NCBI GenBank assembly: GCA_025617745.1 | Contig: CM046868.1 | Coordinates: 20,154,615-20,218,614 of the forward strand | DNA length: 64,000 bases | Origin: Heliocidaris erythrogramma | Lineage: Eukaryota > Echinodermata > Echinoidea > Camarodonta > Echinometridae | Direction: 5' to 3' | Shown here: in pieces, positions 46,938 to 59,191 of the stretch | How the letters are laid out: every line of letters begins with the position of its first letter | Numbering within the stretch: the first letter of the stretch is position 1 | Made by a program: the position numbers and the translations under genes | The notes under the pieces: generated by a model | Databases searched by the model: none | What the model was told of the DNA's origin: nothing | Seen by the model: only the letters and a program-made list of their open reading frames with translations

Positions 46938-47665
46938 AGTTTTGGTAAGCCCTCAAAAACTCTGAACATCAGATTTCTTAAAATTTTTGCTGATAAATAT
47001 CAAAATACTTTAACTGTTGGGATGTTGTTTTTTTTCTCAGGTGAAATATCAAACAAATGAAAGGTAAAAAATAATGGCCCGAAACTCAACTTCAAACTAC
47101 GACGACAAAATGCAACAGACATAGGCAAAACCAATCATCGGCTGCACTGCATGTCAATAATTATAGCCCTTACCATGCAGGGAGACTGTTAGCGAAGGAG
47201 GATCCTGGCATAGCACTCTATAGTATATATAGCTGTGATCTAGCATTCCTTTCAGATGTAGGTGTTGTGTCATAGTGGATTAGTCACCGGACTGAAGATC
47301 ACAAGGTACGGGGTTCGAATCCCAGCCCGGCACAAACATTGGCAAGATATTAATCTACAATTGCCACTCTCTACCCAGGTGAAGTAATGGGTATCGGTAG
47401 GAATTTATTCCTTGAAGCTTCAGCACCTTCAGTTAGGGCAGCTAGGCTAGGCCAGTTAATAATGCAAAGCTCTTTGGAAGCACATCGAGACATCTATAAA
47501 AATTGTATTACGCGCTATACAAGAATCGAGTATTATTATTTTTTACACTAACAATCATCAGAAATTGACGGATCGACAGAACATCAAAATATCTTGCACA
47601 TGTATCTCTTGATACAAAGAGAAAAATATGAGACTACAACACATTACATTCTAATTTTCTTTTCA
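46938..47665 (+). repeat. Diverged duplicate of 44.6-45.07 kb, interrupted by a SINE
   Basis: Collinear with the copy above (GTAAGCCCTCAAAA, AAACAAATGAAAGGT, AACTTCAAACTA, GATCTAGCATTCCTTTCAGAT, ATCTCTTGATA, ATATGAGACTACA). A tRNA-derived SINE of about 280 bp sits between the fourth and fifth match. Confidence 0.5.
47262..47545 (+). mobile_element. tRNA-derived SINE
   Basis: The head (about 47262-47334) has an exact A-box fit, TAGTGGATTAG (47273-47283), and B box GGTTCGAATCC (47312-47322). A tRNA-unrelated body follows with the core GGCAAGATATTAATCTACAA shared with 37422-37485, then GCGCTATACAAGAATCG and a short ATT-repeat tail with a T run. RNA polymerase III would start near the head. The head is not a functional tRNA because there is no closed acceptor stem. 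The insertion splits the older repeat at 46938-47665. Confidence 0.85.
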
Positions 47666-48289
47666 CAATTATGTTCATTACCTTTAACAAAAAAAGAGGA
47701 ACCCTGACAGCACGTATATGATTACAACATGTTTGTTATTCACACTTGGACATTCTAGCAGGTCCATTGCATGTAAACATTTTCTCTTCAAGTTGACACA
47801 TTACATGCCAATCAGTACTGGATTGCTTTTATAAGCACAGCCACAACAAGTCATCAAATTATCACCTTGCTATGAAAGGTGAAAGGTTTTGATTTACTAC
47901 CACAGCACTGACAGCAGTACTAACACTATACATCAACCAGTGCATCAACCCACTATTTAAATGTCTCTTTTTTCCCCCTCTGTAAATAGTACACCTCTTC
48001 AAAAGCAAAGTCGTTTTCATCACAGAAGTATGGCAACTTGGGTGGAAGTATTTGGGCTACATGCAGAAACTTGTGACGATTTTCATTTTCAAACATACTA
48101 TAATTTACCGGCAGGTGCTTGTCAAGCTACATTAAAGAGAATGTTGAGTTCTGGGAAAGGTGAAAAAATAATTTGTAAGCTTTCTCATTCCTTTTATGTC
48201 AGTTTGGAAGAACATCATAGTAAAAATGTCCCCTGAAATGGATTGCTCTTCAAATGCTTTCATATTTGAAATATGACGAGAAACAGCTG

Positions 48290-48560
48290 ATGTGTTCCGG
48301 CCGAACATTCATCCTATGTGTGTGTGCAGTCCCATATACATGTGTAATATCTGTGGTGCGGTGCCCACGCTTTTCAGTGATACTGGGTCAATTTCTTATC
48401 AATTTGACCAAGGATTCCTTGATCTGACAAGTCCAAAACCTCACAGTATACACCAATTCTTATTTAGACATGATCAACCTTTCCCAATTGCTTTCCCAAT
48501 TGCTTTGAGACAGTTTCTTTTACAATGTAATTGCATGATCAGAACTCAACTTTATTTTTA
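48290..48560 (+). repeat. Dispersed repeat, copy 2 of 3
   Basis: Forward copy of the family also at 6575-6790 and 57095-57165. It contains a direct 13-bp duplication (TTCCCAATTGCTT twice, about 48481-48506). No supported open frame. Confidence 0.7.
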
Positions 48561-51500
48561 AGGATGAAGTAGACATAACCTGACTAATACCATTTGATTT
48601 ACATTTACTTGCTGTCAAAATATAGACAGATGTACTTTTTTTCATTAGGAAAGAAAAGGATCTCCACTTCTGTGTCTAAACAGAATTCTCAAATTCAAGA
48701 TGGCATGACCCAGCGGTACTCCAGATGTACTGATCACTTAAAGATCAAAAGAAATAGAGAAAAATATCTTAACCCCACAAGCAGGAAATTGGCCAATAAT
48801 TTTCCCCCTCTAATATTATTGCCCACTTGGGTGCCTACGGCAGGGGACTGACAAATCGTCCGGTTGACTTCTCGCTGAGCCGGGGACATGTCCTACAAAC
48901 GACGTACCACGCTATGAAATATGAAATGTCAATAACGCCTGCCGAGCAGAACGGTCTCTTGAATGCAAATCGCCTGGTGGCAATATGGTAGGATACCGAC
49001 TGGGGCAAAGAGATTGGGTGAAACAAGCGATTTGAAACCAATCATGAGCACGTACTGTTTCTCAGGGACTCTTCTGGCATGTCCCGTGCTGGGTTAGTGG
49101 GATGCGGTGAAGGTCTGGAGGAAGGTTCTTGGACAAACCCTAGCGAGATGGAGCGGAAGAAAATGTGGAGGCCAGATTTCCAAATCTCTTGTTTAATCAT
49201 AAACTAGATGTAAGCTATTACTTTTTTCTTTACAAATTCTAACTTTTGATTCAAGCACTTTTCAAACAAGGATCTGCTTCTAAATTTGTTAACCATGCTG
49301 TTCCCTTCTCTTTAAAACATTATGTCCTGCCCAATACTTATTGAAAATAGGTTTAAATCAATGAAACAGAAAATATTTAAACATCTAAAGAACATTAAAT
49401 ACCTTGAACTTTGAGGATGCTTTGAATTAATCTGCCAATGAATAATAAACCAGCACAAAGATTTAGAGTAATAGACAAAGACAAAAGAGAAACCATTTCT
49501 TCAATTCTGATTAAATTTTTGCCCCGTTTTATTAAGAACATCCGACCTTGGTAAAGGCATCAGATCACAACAAATGTATACTTGTTGAAAGAGTCAAATT
49601 CTTCCTGCCATGTCTCACTGTCATAACTATCCTACCAACATGATCAAGTTAACAACCTCAACCTCCATACAGAATATTGGAGAAGGGGGTGGGGTAAGAG
49701 AGTGATGGGGGTATACCAAGATATTGAATTCATTTCTGGATCAATTGTCTTGGGTATATTTCTCCCAAAGCGGAGATGCATGCCAATCTGGGCTTTCATC
49801 TTTGATAACCGTCTTCTTCATCACAAATTGTTGACATGCTGCTTGCTTAGGTTTCACACCAGCCATGTCATGAGAGAAACTTGCCCAACACGTGTCCCAC
49901 CATCTCATAGTCTCAGCCGACAGACCCCTTCCTCACAAAGGTGATGTTGAAATGGGCAGCTGTATTACCTTTGCATAGCTTTGATAAGACTCAAAAACCA
50001 ATTAATCAGAACATTCTAGTAGTGACAGTACACTTGGCTCTTCCATGAGCATGAAACTTTTTAAGAATTTCACAAGTGGTCAAGATTCATGAAAGTTTCA
50101 TGCTGTGAAATATTAAAAGTAGAATTAGATGTATTTACAACAAGAAACATTTTCCATTTGCAAACATTCTTGCTGCGAAAATGGTCGTTATAAACAATTT
50201 GCGAAAGTTTGGGGTTTTACAGAAGTTCAATTTATCCTTTAAGATTTTAATGACTTACTAGTACTTAGGCTCATATGAACAAAAACTCTGTAGGGGGCTT
50301 TAGAAGCCTATTTTCATCAACATAGATACACAGAGCCTCAGGGTGAATTTCCCCCCCCCCCCCTACTAACTCTCTCTGGCTCTGGGACTACATGGTAACA
50401 GTAGCCCCCAAATTTCCTTCTAGATACTATTTGTTGCCCCAAGAGAAATTAACAAAAGGGGACTTAGACCTACATCCAGTCATCCACATAAATATATTCA
50501 GGAGTTAGTTTGGAGACAGTGTAATTTATACATTTCACATTCATCAAGAATGTTACATAATTCCTTCATGAACAAAATGCAATCATACACAAACTCATAA
50601 ACTTGGACTTGGAACTGAAATGAAAGACTATTGAATAAAAGAGTGTGCAACCCCTTCTAATAGGAAAATTGGAATCTATCTGCTTTTCATCCTTATATAT
50701 TAGGCCCAGTGGGGTCATATTTCACCCCCTCTGAATAGTTCCCTCTATAGCCGAGGTTCCCTGGGGGCTGCAACTCATCTTGACCCCAGTAGCCCTCAGA
50801 CTCATTCCTCCACCAAATGTTTAGTTAAGATTTGCCGAGGGTCGGAGGTCAGTGAGATCATGTGACACCCTGGGTTTTCCTTTCCTTCAATCAATGGATC
50901 CACGTTTTTTGACTCGCTTATTCTTCCAGTTCACTATTCACTCCGAGAAAGCTGGCTTATTCTCGGTACACTCAACCAGCCCCCTTGTGCTATGTTATGC
51001 CACACAGGGGCTATTCCAAACATTTTCTTTAGGGTTAATGTTGAAAGCCTGGATATATATATATAGTTGATTTCACAGCTATAGGTCTTTGCCAATATAC
51101 GCATGTGATACAAAGTTGTCAGCCGTCATAGATTCGGGTAGAATGCGAGTCGTCTGTGGATAGTTTGAAGTGTACAAATCACCTCAAAAATAATTTGTGT
51201 ATCGCTCAAAAGTGTAAAATCAACCTTTATCTGGCATTCTACAGGTCAACAATTTAGGAGTATGAAGGAAATAAAGAATAACATGGACTTGGAGTTCGGT
51301 TCCGCATGAGCCCTTATCTTGACTTTCCCCACGCCGTGTCCCTTTAATGTTGCAATTGATTTTCTCATATTTTTCATACCATCCAGTTCAGAAACCATAA
51401 AGGAATAAGTTGTAGCACCTACAAATTGCTGATAACATGTAATTATGCATTTAATGACTTACAGCCCGTAGACACATGCCTTTAAATTAGGCCTATATTC

Positions 51501-53845
51501 TGTTCATGATAATCCAAATGGTTGCTGCTTTTTAATGTTTTGTACCAAATAAATTCACTTTGATATCTTTGAAGCTCATCTCTGAAATGCAGAGTATTTT
51601 ATGTCAGAATCTATATGTCTCTATTCTCAATATATTATCCCTCTAAATATAAGCTACATATACCTCTTACTTTATTTTTATGCCCACACCTCTTCCCCCT
51701 CCCCCTGAACAGTCAAAATCTGACCTACTTAAAACAAACTGCATACCACTCATAATTGAGAGTAATGTTTCTACCCTTGACAATGAATTAGAAATTAACA
51801 TCATATTGCATGATGAAAAGCCATAAATATGCTGCTTCAAAGTCTACGAGATGGCCTAGCTACCTACCACGTACGATAACTGACATCAACAGGTATATAG
51901 CTTGAATGTGAAAAAAATAGCCTGCAGAAAAGAAAATCCACCATTATTAGTCAGAGAAGTAATGATGATGAACAGTGTTGGTTGAATTATTCTTTGCCTT
52001 GCTTTGTGCTTGGAAGTCATCAATCAAGACCGTGTTGTGGGCTGTCACAAAAGAGTCGAAGAAAGCCTTTTCTGAGCAGCTATAAGAACGCACCCAGCGT
52101 GAAAATGCCAATGAATTGCCAGATACGACTGGGCTGAATAATCGCTTTTTATCAGGGAACGACATATTTTGAGAGAGTTCATCAAATCTCTTGCTTGAGT
52201 GGGTTGGTATACCTTGGTATGACGGAGGACCGTGGTCTTGGGGTGAAATCAGACAGGGCCCCGCAGGGTCTGTGCACTAGCGAGGCGTTTGTTTAGCGCT
52301 CATCTCCATTCGTCCTTTGAAGTCGCGCAGCACGTCGGCTTTGCTAAGAGGAGGGGCATCTGTAGCATTTTGAGGATTCAGCATTATATCAAAAGATTAA
52401 AAAATCACTTTGATGTTGCCTCCCCAAGTTTTTAAACAACTGTTCATTTCTCTATCTGTTCTTCAGATCGATAAGATTAAAAAGATCTTATTGAATATAT
52501 CCTTTGTTATAAATCTGAACCACGTCTTCTGTTTGCTATAAGTAATCGATATACAATGCCCCAAAGTTTTTAATTCAAATGCTTACAGATAGATGCATCA
52601 ACAGATGATTAAAAATTGCCCCATAATTATCAGCTCAATCAAATTATTTACATTCAACACTTCAAGTCGGTATTAATACTTCTGTAATACCTCAAAGCTG
52701 AGCTGACAATCACATGCTTCAAGCTCATTCATCTTTACCCTATTATCTCTTTTCAAGTCTTTTGTAAAGCATTAGAAAGTCAGAATACTAGGACTTTTAA
52801 TGATATCAGCGCAATCAAATGCGACTCTTCAGGTCTGTGTAATAACCTCTGAAGTTTTTTAGATGTGCCGACAAACGATTGCTTTTAAACACTGAATTAT
52901 CTTTCTCATTTCTCCTCTCATAGTTTTTATTCTTTCATCTTTTTATGAGGCAGATTAAATCTAATTTCTTTAACAAATGATCTCCCAAAATAACCCAAAA
53001 TTCAAGCTGAAATATGGTTTGACCATGAATTCCACACATATTCCACACATTTCCCACACAAGTATCTAGTCAATTTGAAAGGTAAGAATTTCAATTAAAA
53101 TTGGGTGTGTTCTGGGCTGCAATATTGTTGTTTTATTTTATAGGGCACTGGGTAAAAGGTCAATGACCAAAGGTGAAAGGTCACTGACACATGACTGCAG
53201 AAATATATTGACTATTAAAATATCATAATTATTCTCTTAATCCAGACCCCTACTTCTGATGAGCGTACCAGGCATAAATTTTCTTAATTTTCTCAGAGAT
53301 TTAGTTCACTTCTAGTCTCCATAACAGTGCAGGAAAAAAATCTCTGGAGCTTTTTTGTGTTCTGTTGTAGAAGGGAGATTTCTTTTGCAAATAAAATTTT
53401 CTTCAAATGCTCTGACAATGTTTTCCAGGTTTTTTTCAAGCTTTCAAAGTTTCAAGAGCTACATTGCTCCAACTCCACAATGCCACTGTAGTTAAATTTT
53501 AATACCTTCAATTGATTTTTGTCTAGATGTAAAGCTGATTCAAATTCGAGCCATTTGTCATTTCCATGAAATTGTGAAATAGATTATGCCTGAAGCTCCC
53601 ATAATGAGAATAAGTTGATGATGAATCTTGAATAATCAATCATATCGGCTGCTGAGAACTAGAAGGGCATTAACTCACTTACTGTAATGTGGAGTTACTA
53701 CCATCTTGGCTCACAACAGATCATATCTCATTTGAGCCAAGAAATGCTGAGAGCCACAAGTGAGAATTAAGGTAACTTGCAGTTATTAAAATATGAAGAA
53801 GAATCAATAGAAATACATACAACTGGACTGTGTCATGTAATGCTA

Positions 53846-54370
53846 TGGTCACAACTGATCGCGCATGTTTTTGCATGTGCGTGCCCGCAGCTGCGATCGG
53901 CTGTGGGCCAACTCCTGCGATTTGTACGTCCTTCTTTTGTCATGGTCACAACCAGTCATGCACCTCTCTGCACCTCCTATTGGGCGTCTTGCACCCTCCT
54001 CATTAACATACTCCCTCTTACCTGCAAAAACGTACGTACAGCCCTGTACAGTTGCAACCGACGTGCAACCAACGCGCGACATGTCACGGCTCCGTATGGA
54101 GCCATGGGCTTTATGAGACCTCTGCAAGGAGCCCATGCGATCGTCGCAAGAAGCATGTGCAGAAGTACGATGGCTGCACGTGTCACATGCGTTCATCAGA
54201 ACACGGAGCCACACGCAGAAATTGTTGGACATGTCCAACAGCCTCCTTGCATGTCTTGCATGCTCCTAGGTGCTTGGAAAAACCTTGCAGACCTGTGCGT
54301 ACGACGCAAGGATTTTCTGCGAAATCCGTCGGAGGCCACACGCACGGAGGTGCACGACCGGTTGTGACCA
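53846..54370. mobile_element. GC-rich non-autonomous transposon with GGTCACAAC ends
   Basis: Terminal inverted repeats: TATGGTCACAACTGATCGCG at 53845 and, more closely, TGGTCACAACCAGTCATGCA at 53943, against GTGCACGACCGGTTGTGACC ending near 54368. The block is rich in CpG, CATG and CGTACG and contrasts sharply with the AT-rich flanks. Overlapping frames on both strands (for example 53777-54367) are products of the high GC content and show no transposase motif. It is unclear whether the first or second left GGTCACAAC is the true end. Confidence 0.7.
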
Positions 54371-54839
54371 ACCTTTAAAGAGACAAGAAGGCATCTTCCC
54401 ATCGGAAGTGGACAAGATTTAGAACCAGCACATAACAAGTTTTCTGTGCATAAAAATGATAATCATACAATATTTTGTGACATGTACTTGTATTATGTTA
54501 AAGTAGAAGAAGCATAAAATTAACCCCAGTGCATGTGAAATGAAGAATCATGAATGATCAAATGATTAAAGGACAGGAGTTCAGATAGAGTGGGCAAAGT
54601 AGGCCTACACATTAGTTACTTTACACCACACAGATAACCATACAAGAGAATTTACAGCAATTCCTTTATAGACTGGAATATTCTTACTTACTCAAACAAA
54701 GAGACAAAAGAACCGCAACTGTTTTTTAATGCTGCCTTGAATTCTGGGCTGTTTGATTTTCAATGAAGTGCGAAATATCCCTTTTGTGATTAAATTGCGG
54801 TATGATCCACCAGATCGACACTGTCTGAAAGAGTCTGGT

Positions 54840-54861
54840 ATCTCTCTCTCTCTCTCTCTCT
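54840..54861. repeat. (TC)n microsatellite
   Basis: Eleven TC units in a row. Other simple repeats in the window are (CT)n at 2867, (CA)n at 11229 and (GA)n at 40866 and 57179. Confidence 0.9.
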
Positions 54862-55608
54862 TTCTTCATATTGAAAAGCTTAATCACTATGCACATGATT
54901 TCCACATCTGTACAATCTGCTGAGGCAGAAGAAAAACCCATTTGGAAATCACCACATACAGTATATTAGAATTTTACTTGAATAACTTCTTAGGCAGTTA
55001 CAATGTCATTTGTTCCGTGCTTTGAAGGCTTGATCAAGACTCTACATCTACTGTTTGTTTGATATTCCTGTCCACACTTAACATACATTTTTAAGTCTAT
55101 TGCTGCCCCTTCCAGATTTGCAGTTCAAGAAATTCATAATGGGTATTCAAACCTTAAAACTTTGTGATCAATGTACAGTAGATCATGAAATTGTATTTTT
55201 CGGGCTTCTTACAGGCAAACTGGTCTTAGCTTTGGTTGTCTGAGACAATTTTATTTTATATATCATTTACAACCCACGGACACAAATAGATTTTCACTTT
55301 CAGGAGCACATCACCTTCAGCCTTTCATGCAAGATATAATATGTTCATATTAAAACAATCCTAATTGGAAACATTACAGAATAAACAATAACATCGCAAT
55401 AGATGATCTTTTCTTTTATTTGCACATCACGATTAGTATAGATTTTTGCTTCATAGCATTTAATTTGTACATACAACCAGGTAGCTGTGACCTTGTGGGC
55501 TATGGAGTTGAACAAAATTTGTCTCAAACATAAACGCTACATATTATGCTGTGTAGGCCTAGACGATGTAGGTTATTGATCACAAACAACCATGGATGTT
55601 CCTTACAC

Positions 55609-55636
55609 CATGGACCTACTACTAGGTAGGTCCATG
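55609..55636. repeat. CATGGACCTACTAC hairpin, copy 1
   Basis: CATGGACCTACTAC is followed directly by its near complement (GTAGGTCCATG), giving a tight 28-bp hairpin. The same stem recurs at 56690-56731. Confidence 0.7.
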
Positions 55637-56436
55637 CTTACACACAATCCTCTTGATCACTAATCCATGCAACCCCCTTTATCCATATCTGAGTAGTCTA
55701 AGTTCCATGCCAATGAAGCGGGAAATCTTTCTTTTCTAATCTCCCATGCCACTCTGGATCCAAGTCCAATTGAAGCCATTGTCGAGGACAAGGGGTTACA
55801 GAACCATGTGTTTTCATCATACTACGCTTATTTGGTATGTAACAGAGATGGGGACTTCTCTGACGGAAAATAATATACACAAATTTGCATCTACAAATAT
55901 TCTAATTCATCTTCATGAAACGACTAACTAGTGGATAAATAAGTTTTAAAACTGGTAAGCAAAGAAACTAAAAAGGAATGCAGCTTCATTACACTTGTCA
56001 GAACGGATTAGGATTAATTAGCAAGTCAAGCAAAATCTAGCTGATTGAGTAGTTTGTGAATATCATATAAATATTAAGGCCTACCAGTAATTTCTGATTA
56101 CAGATTCTTCTTCTTCAACATTTCCTATTCAGACTGTTTTGAAAATTACACTGTCCATTAACAAAGTGAATTTAAAGACCAGAATGAGTGAATGGACTGG
56201 GCAACAGAGAAGCAGTTTTGGTACTTGAATATACTATAAAACAGAAAGGTATTCACTTTCTTTCTGTAAAATAAATAATCAGGCTTCGGGATTCACAATG
56301 GTAAAATTCCAGTTCAACATTTCAAACATATTCATCTTTCCAAAATAATAAATAAAATACCCCAAAATATGAATATTAATGTATGTATTGCTGCAGTGAA
56401 TGTAGGAAAGTTGTAGACATTACTTCATTACATATT

Positions 56437-56628
56437 CAGACTTGCCAACCCGAAACCCAAGAAATAGGACAAATGACAAGCCAGAGGCTGGAAATAGGGA
56501 CATCTCTGAGTTTCCTATACATTACTACAGACCGATTTTTCCAAAAATAGGGACATAGGGTAGAAGTGGCTCTTTCTTTTACCCAAAATTGGACTGTCCC
56601 TATTAAATAGGGACAGTTGGCACGTATG
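56437..56628. repeat. MITE-like repeat with TTGCCAAC ends
   Basis: Starts AGACTTGCCAACCCGAAA and ends GGGACAGTTGGCACGTATG, an imperfect inverted pair, with AATAGGGACA repeated four times inside. Non-coding. Confidence 0.55.
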
Positions 56629-56689
56629 CATATTTCTGCAATTTGAAGGTTACTGCAATGGTCAGAAAATCTATAAACTGATGGTCTGG

Positions 56690-56731
56690 TGCACCATGGA
56701 CCTACTACTCTCCAGTAGGTCCATGAGTGCA
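56690..56731. repeat. CATGGACCTACTAC hairpin, copy 2
   Basis: TGCACCATGGACCTAC and GTAGGTCCATGAGTGCA form the arms around a 9-base loop. The stem is the same as at 55609-55636, so this is a small repeat family. Confidence 0.7.
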
Positions 56732-57094
56732 CAGACTGTCTGTGGTAAGTCCACTTCAAGGCTATTGAGCTTGGATTGCTCTATCTTCTGTCATCCTACT
56801 CATCAATAAGCGTCAATCAATGTTCCATTCAGCTGAGTACAGTGTTCTCATGTCAATCAATCCCACAAGTTAAGAAGCTAAGACTCACAAGCTAAGACTC
56901 ACTGCGAAGATTAGCTGACATTAGTTTACCCTACAAGAACTCACAGTAGTGTCCCCCCCCCCTGTTCAGACAAAAAGTTTATACCTAAACTCGAAGAAAC
57001 GTCGTGTAAAAATTTCATCGTATAGCCTACAGACCGTTCAGACATATCTCGACCGATTAGTAAAAACACTGTATAGATGCGTAGTTTTCCAGTG

Positions 57095-57165
57095 CACATG
57101 TTGTTATTGCTTTGGGACAGTTTCTTTCACAATGTTATCGCATGACCAGAACTCAACTTTATATT
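57095..57165 (+). repeat. Dispersed repeat, copy 3 of 3 (fragment)
   Basis: TTGCTTTGGGACAGTTTCTTT, ATGACCAGAACTCAACTTTA: the 3' end of the family also at 6575-6790 and 48290-48560. Confidence 0.65.
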
Positions 57166-58428
57166 TAACCAAAATAAAAAGAGAGAGAGAGAAAAAGGGA
57201 AAGAACAACATTAACTTAATTGTTCCTGTTTGGCTAGCAATCAAATAGAAATAACAAAGGCTGTATGAGTAAAGCAGAACATAATTCTGCACAAGATCAG
57301 GAGAAAAAAGAAGTGTAAGAGGAGTAGAGGAGTCTGGAGACAAAAATGAACATGACATGAAAGCAGAAATGATTTTTGTCCTCATATTACACCAATAGTA
57401 AGCAATTTTCCCCCCAATACCATGAAGAGTTAGGTCAATGCTCCAAGCAACCTTGGGGAAACAATGTCATATGGGGCCCTCTACACTTCAAAACTACCCC
57501 AAAATCTCCACCCAGAATACTCGGCCCAACCAAGAGAAAGAAAGAGCGGGGCTAAAGGGGAAATCACTCTTTACACCTCCCCACGTTAAGGACTTCCGGC
57601 ATTGAATGTTCTGCTTGAGGGTCTTCTCTTTTCTTACTTTTGTAGTTTCGTCCCCCTTTACCATGACTCATGTGGTGCCATGCCAATACTCAAGCGTCCA
57701 ATCAAAAGATTTTTCCAGCACCGGATGAGACCATCTTATATTCATTCCCCATCATCACCTTACACATGCCTCACATGAACATCATCCATGCCAGCTTTAG
57801 GGCAAGAAATGAAAGATGGAAGAAGAATATTCAATAAGCTGAATGAAGGCCTATATGTTGAATGTGATTTTAAAGCATTTTTTTCCTTGTAATATACAAT
57901 AACTTGTTCATGAAGTAATGTACAACCAGAAACGATCGCGAATTGTTAATGACAGCCAATTTTGCAGCAAGAAACTTTTGCGAATTGCAATAATTTTATG
58001 TTGTTTCAGTAGACCTGTTTACTAATTTTATGCATACTTCTTAATTAAACAAAAGTTTCTCTTGGCGACTCAAAACCTTGCCAGAGGCTTGCCCGACAAA
58101 GCAACAACTTACGTGCAAAATGGATTCCATCCATACAGATGTCATTGTGCATACGACCAAGTAAAATTGATTCCTAGTTTCTCGTCCGAATTTTTCGAAA
58201 ATGAGGAGGGGTACCATGTTATTTGATATTTTTCCAAGATGGCCACCGCACATACAAATGCTATTAGGCATGGCTTCCTGTTATATTTATATTTATATCC
58301 TAATCACAAAACTTCTTATTTTGTTATTGGTCAAAACACGGTCACATGACCTAATATATTTCTACCATCAAAATGATGGTAGGGAAATACTAGTTAATTT
58401 GCATACAAAGTGCCTGAAACTCCTCCTA

Positions 58429-58478
58429 ATTTGCATAAAATGTGCCCAAAAAAATTTTTGGGCACATTTTATGCAAAT
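58429..58478. repeat. 50-bp near-perfect palindrome
   Basis: ATTTGCATAAAATGTGCCCA and its complement meet at an A/T centre without a loop; only the centre is unmatched. It lies 200 bp before the recombinase-like ATG within the composite element. Confidence 0.9.
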
Positions 58479-58679
58479 GAGGTTACTCAGCTGCTTTCTA
58501 ACAGTGGCACACGCGAAGCCTCCCGATGGTTCGGCTACCCCCGGCTATGTAACACTGCAGTGTCCGCTCGTTCAGCTGAAAAGTCGTATTGAAGAATTTG
58601 GCGCACAAACGGAAGCAACTTTTTTTGTGTGTACGTGTGTGTGAGGTAGAGAGGTAAGATTTGTTTACAAACAGACAAG

Positions 58680-58985
58680 ATGGCTGCGTCCAGTGCACTC
58701 GGAAATGCATCGAGATTTAAACTTATTGAAAATGAGGACATTGAAGAATTCATCAACTCTGTGGATAGTACGAATACGAGAAAAACTGTAAGGTATGGTT
58801 TAGCAATATTCAGGGAGTTCTGTGACACGATTGGTGTGAATTTTGATGATCTAGACAGTGTAGAAATTGCCGAACTCGATTCAATCCTTTCTCGATTCTA
58901 TGCCGGGGCACGTAATAAGTCGGGACAAGATTAGAGTGTAAAATCAATGCACACGTTGAAATTTGCTCTACAAAAGCATTTCACG
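58680..58985 (+). pseudogene. Crypton-type tyrosine recombinase, N-terminal fragment, broken
   Basis: From ATG (58680) an open frame of 84 codons reads to TAG at 58932-58934. It contains NTRKTVRYGLAIFREFCDTI and LDSILSRFYAGARNKSGQD. This pattern (NT+K+ ... F..+C ... LD..L..F+ ... R...G..Y) is that of the N-terminal domain of Crypton transposon recombinases and their domesticated relatives (KCTD1, ZMYM, QRICH1 families). The same frame continues past the stop with SVKSMHTLKFALQKHF, the next part of that domain, and the stop stands where the family has Tyr. A second stop follows at 59003. No catalytic R-H-R-Y domain is present. It is therefore a truncated, nonsense-bearing transposon relic. Recognition is from pattern memory. 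Confidence 0.65.
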
Positions 58986-59015
58986 TCAATTGAGTTTTGT
59001 GATTAGGATATAAAT

Positions 59016-59191
59016 CAAATATCCCATACATTTTGTTCGACACTCTAGTTAAAATTATACATTCTCGGAGGCGGTGGTATAGTACATTTTTCTTTCGGGG
59101 CTACGCCCCTCAAGAAAAATGTACTATACCACCGCCTCCTCGAATGTATAATTTTAACCAGAGTCTCTCACTGCATGGGATATTTGTATAG
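59016..59191. repeat. Hairpin element with nested GGGGC loop stem
   Basis: Arms AAATATCCCAT...TTAAAATTATACATTC...GGAGGCGGTGGTATAGTACA and complement (59109-59191) enclose a loop that forms its own stem, GGGGC TAC GCCCC. Long, nearly perfect hairpin directly downstream of the recombinase relic. Confidence 0.85.

Noticed and set aside
47262-47334. tRNA gene on the plus strand
   Set aside because: Same reasoning: good A and B boxes, but it continues into a SINE body with an ATT tail.
48292-48561. Small conserved protein shared with 6564-6767
   Set aside because: The peptide likeness comes from copies of a dispersed DNA repeat with a third fragment at 57.1 kb; the frame has an insertion in one copy and no start or stop conservation.
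53777-54367. 196-codon protein gene on the plus strand
   Set aside because: It lies within a GC-rich inverted-repeat element with equally long frames on the other strand; no known domain and no conserved motif.
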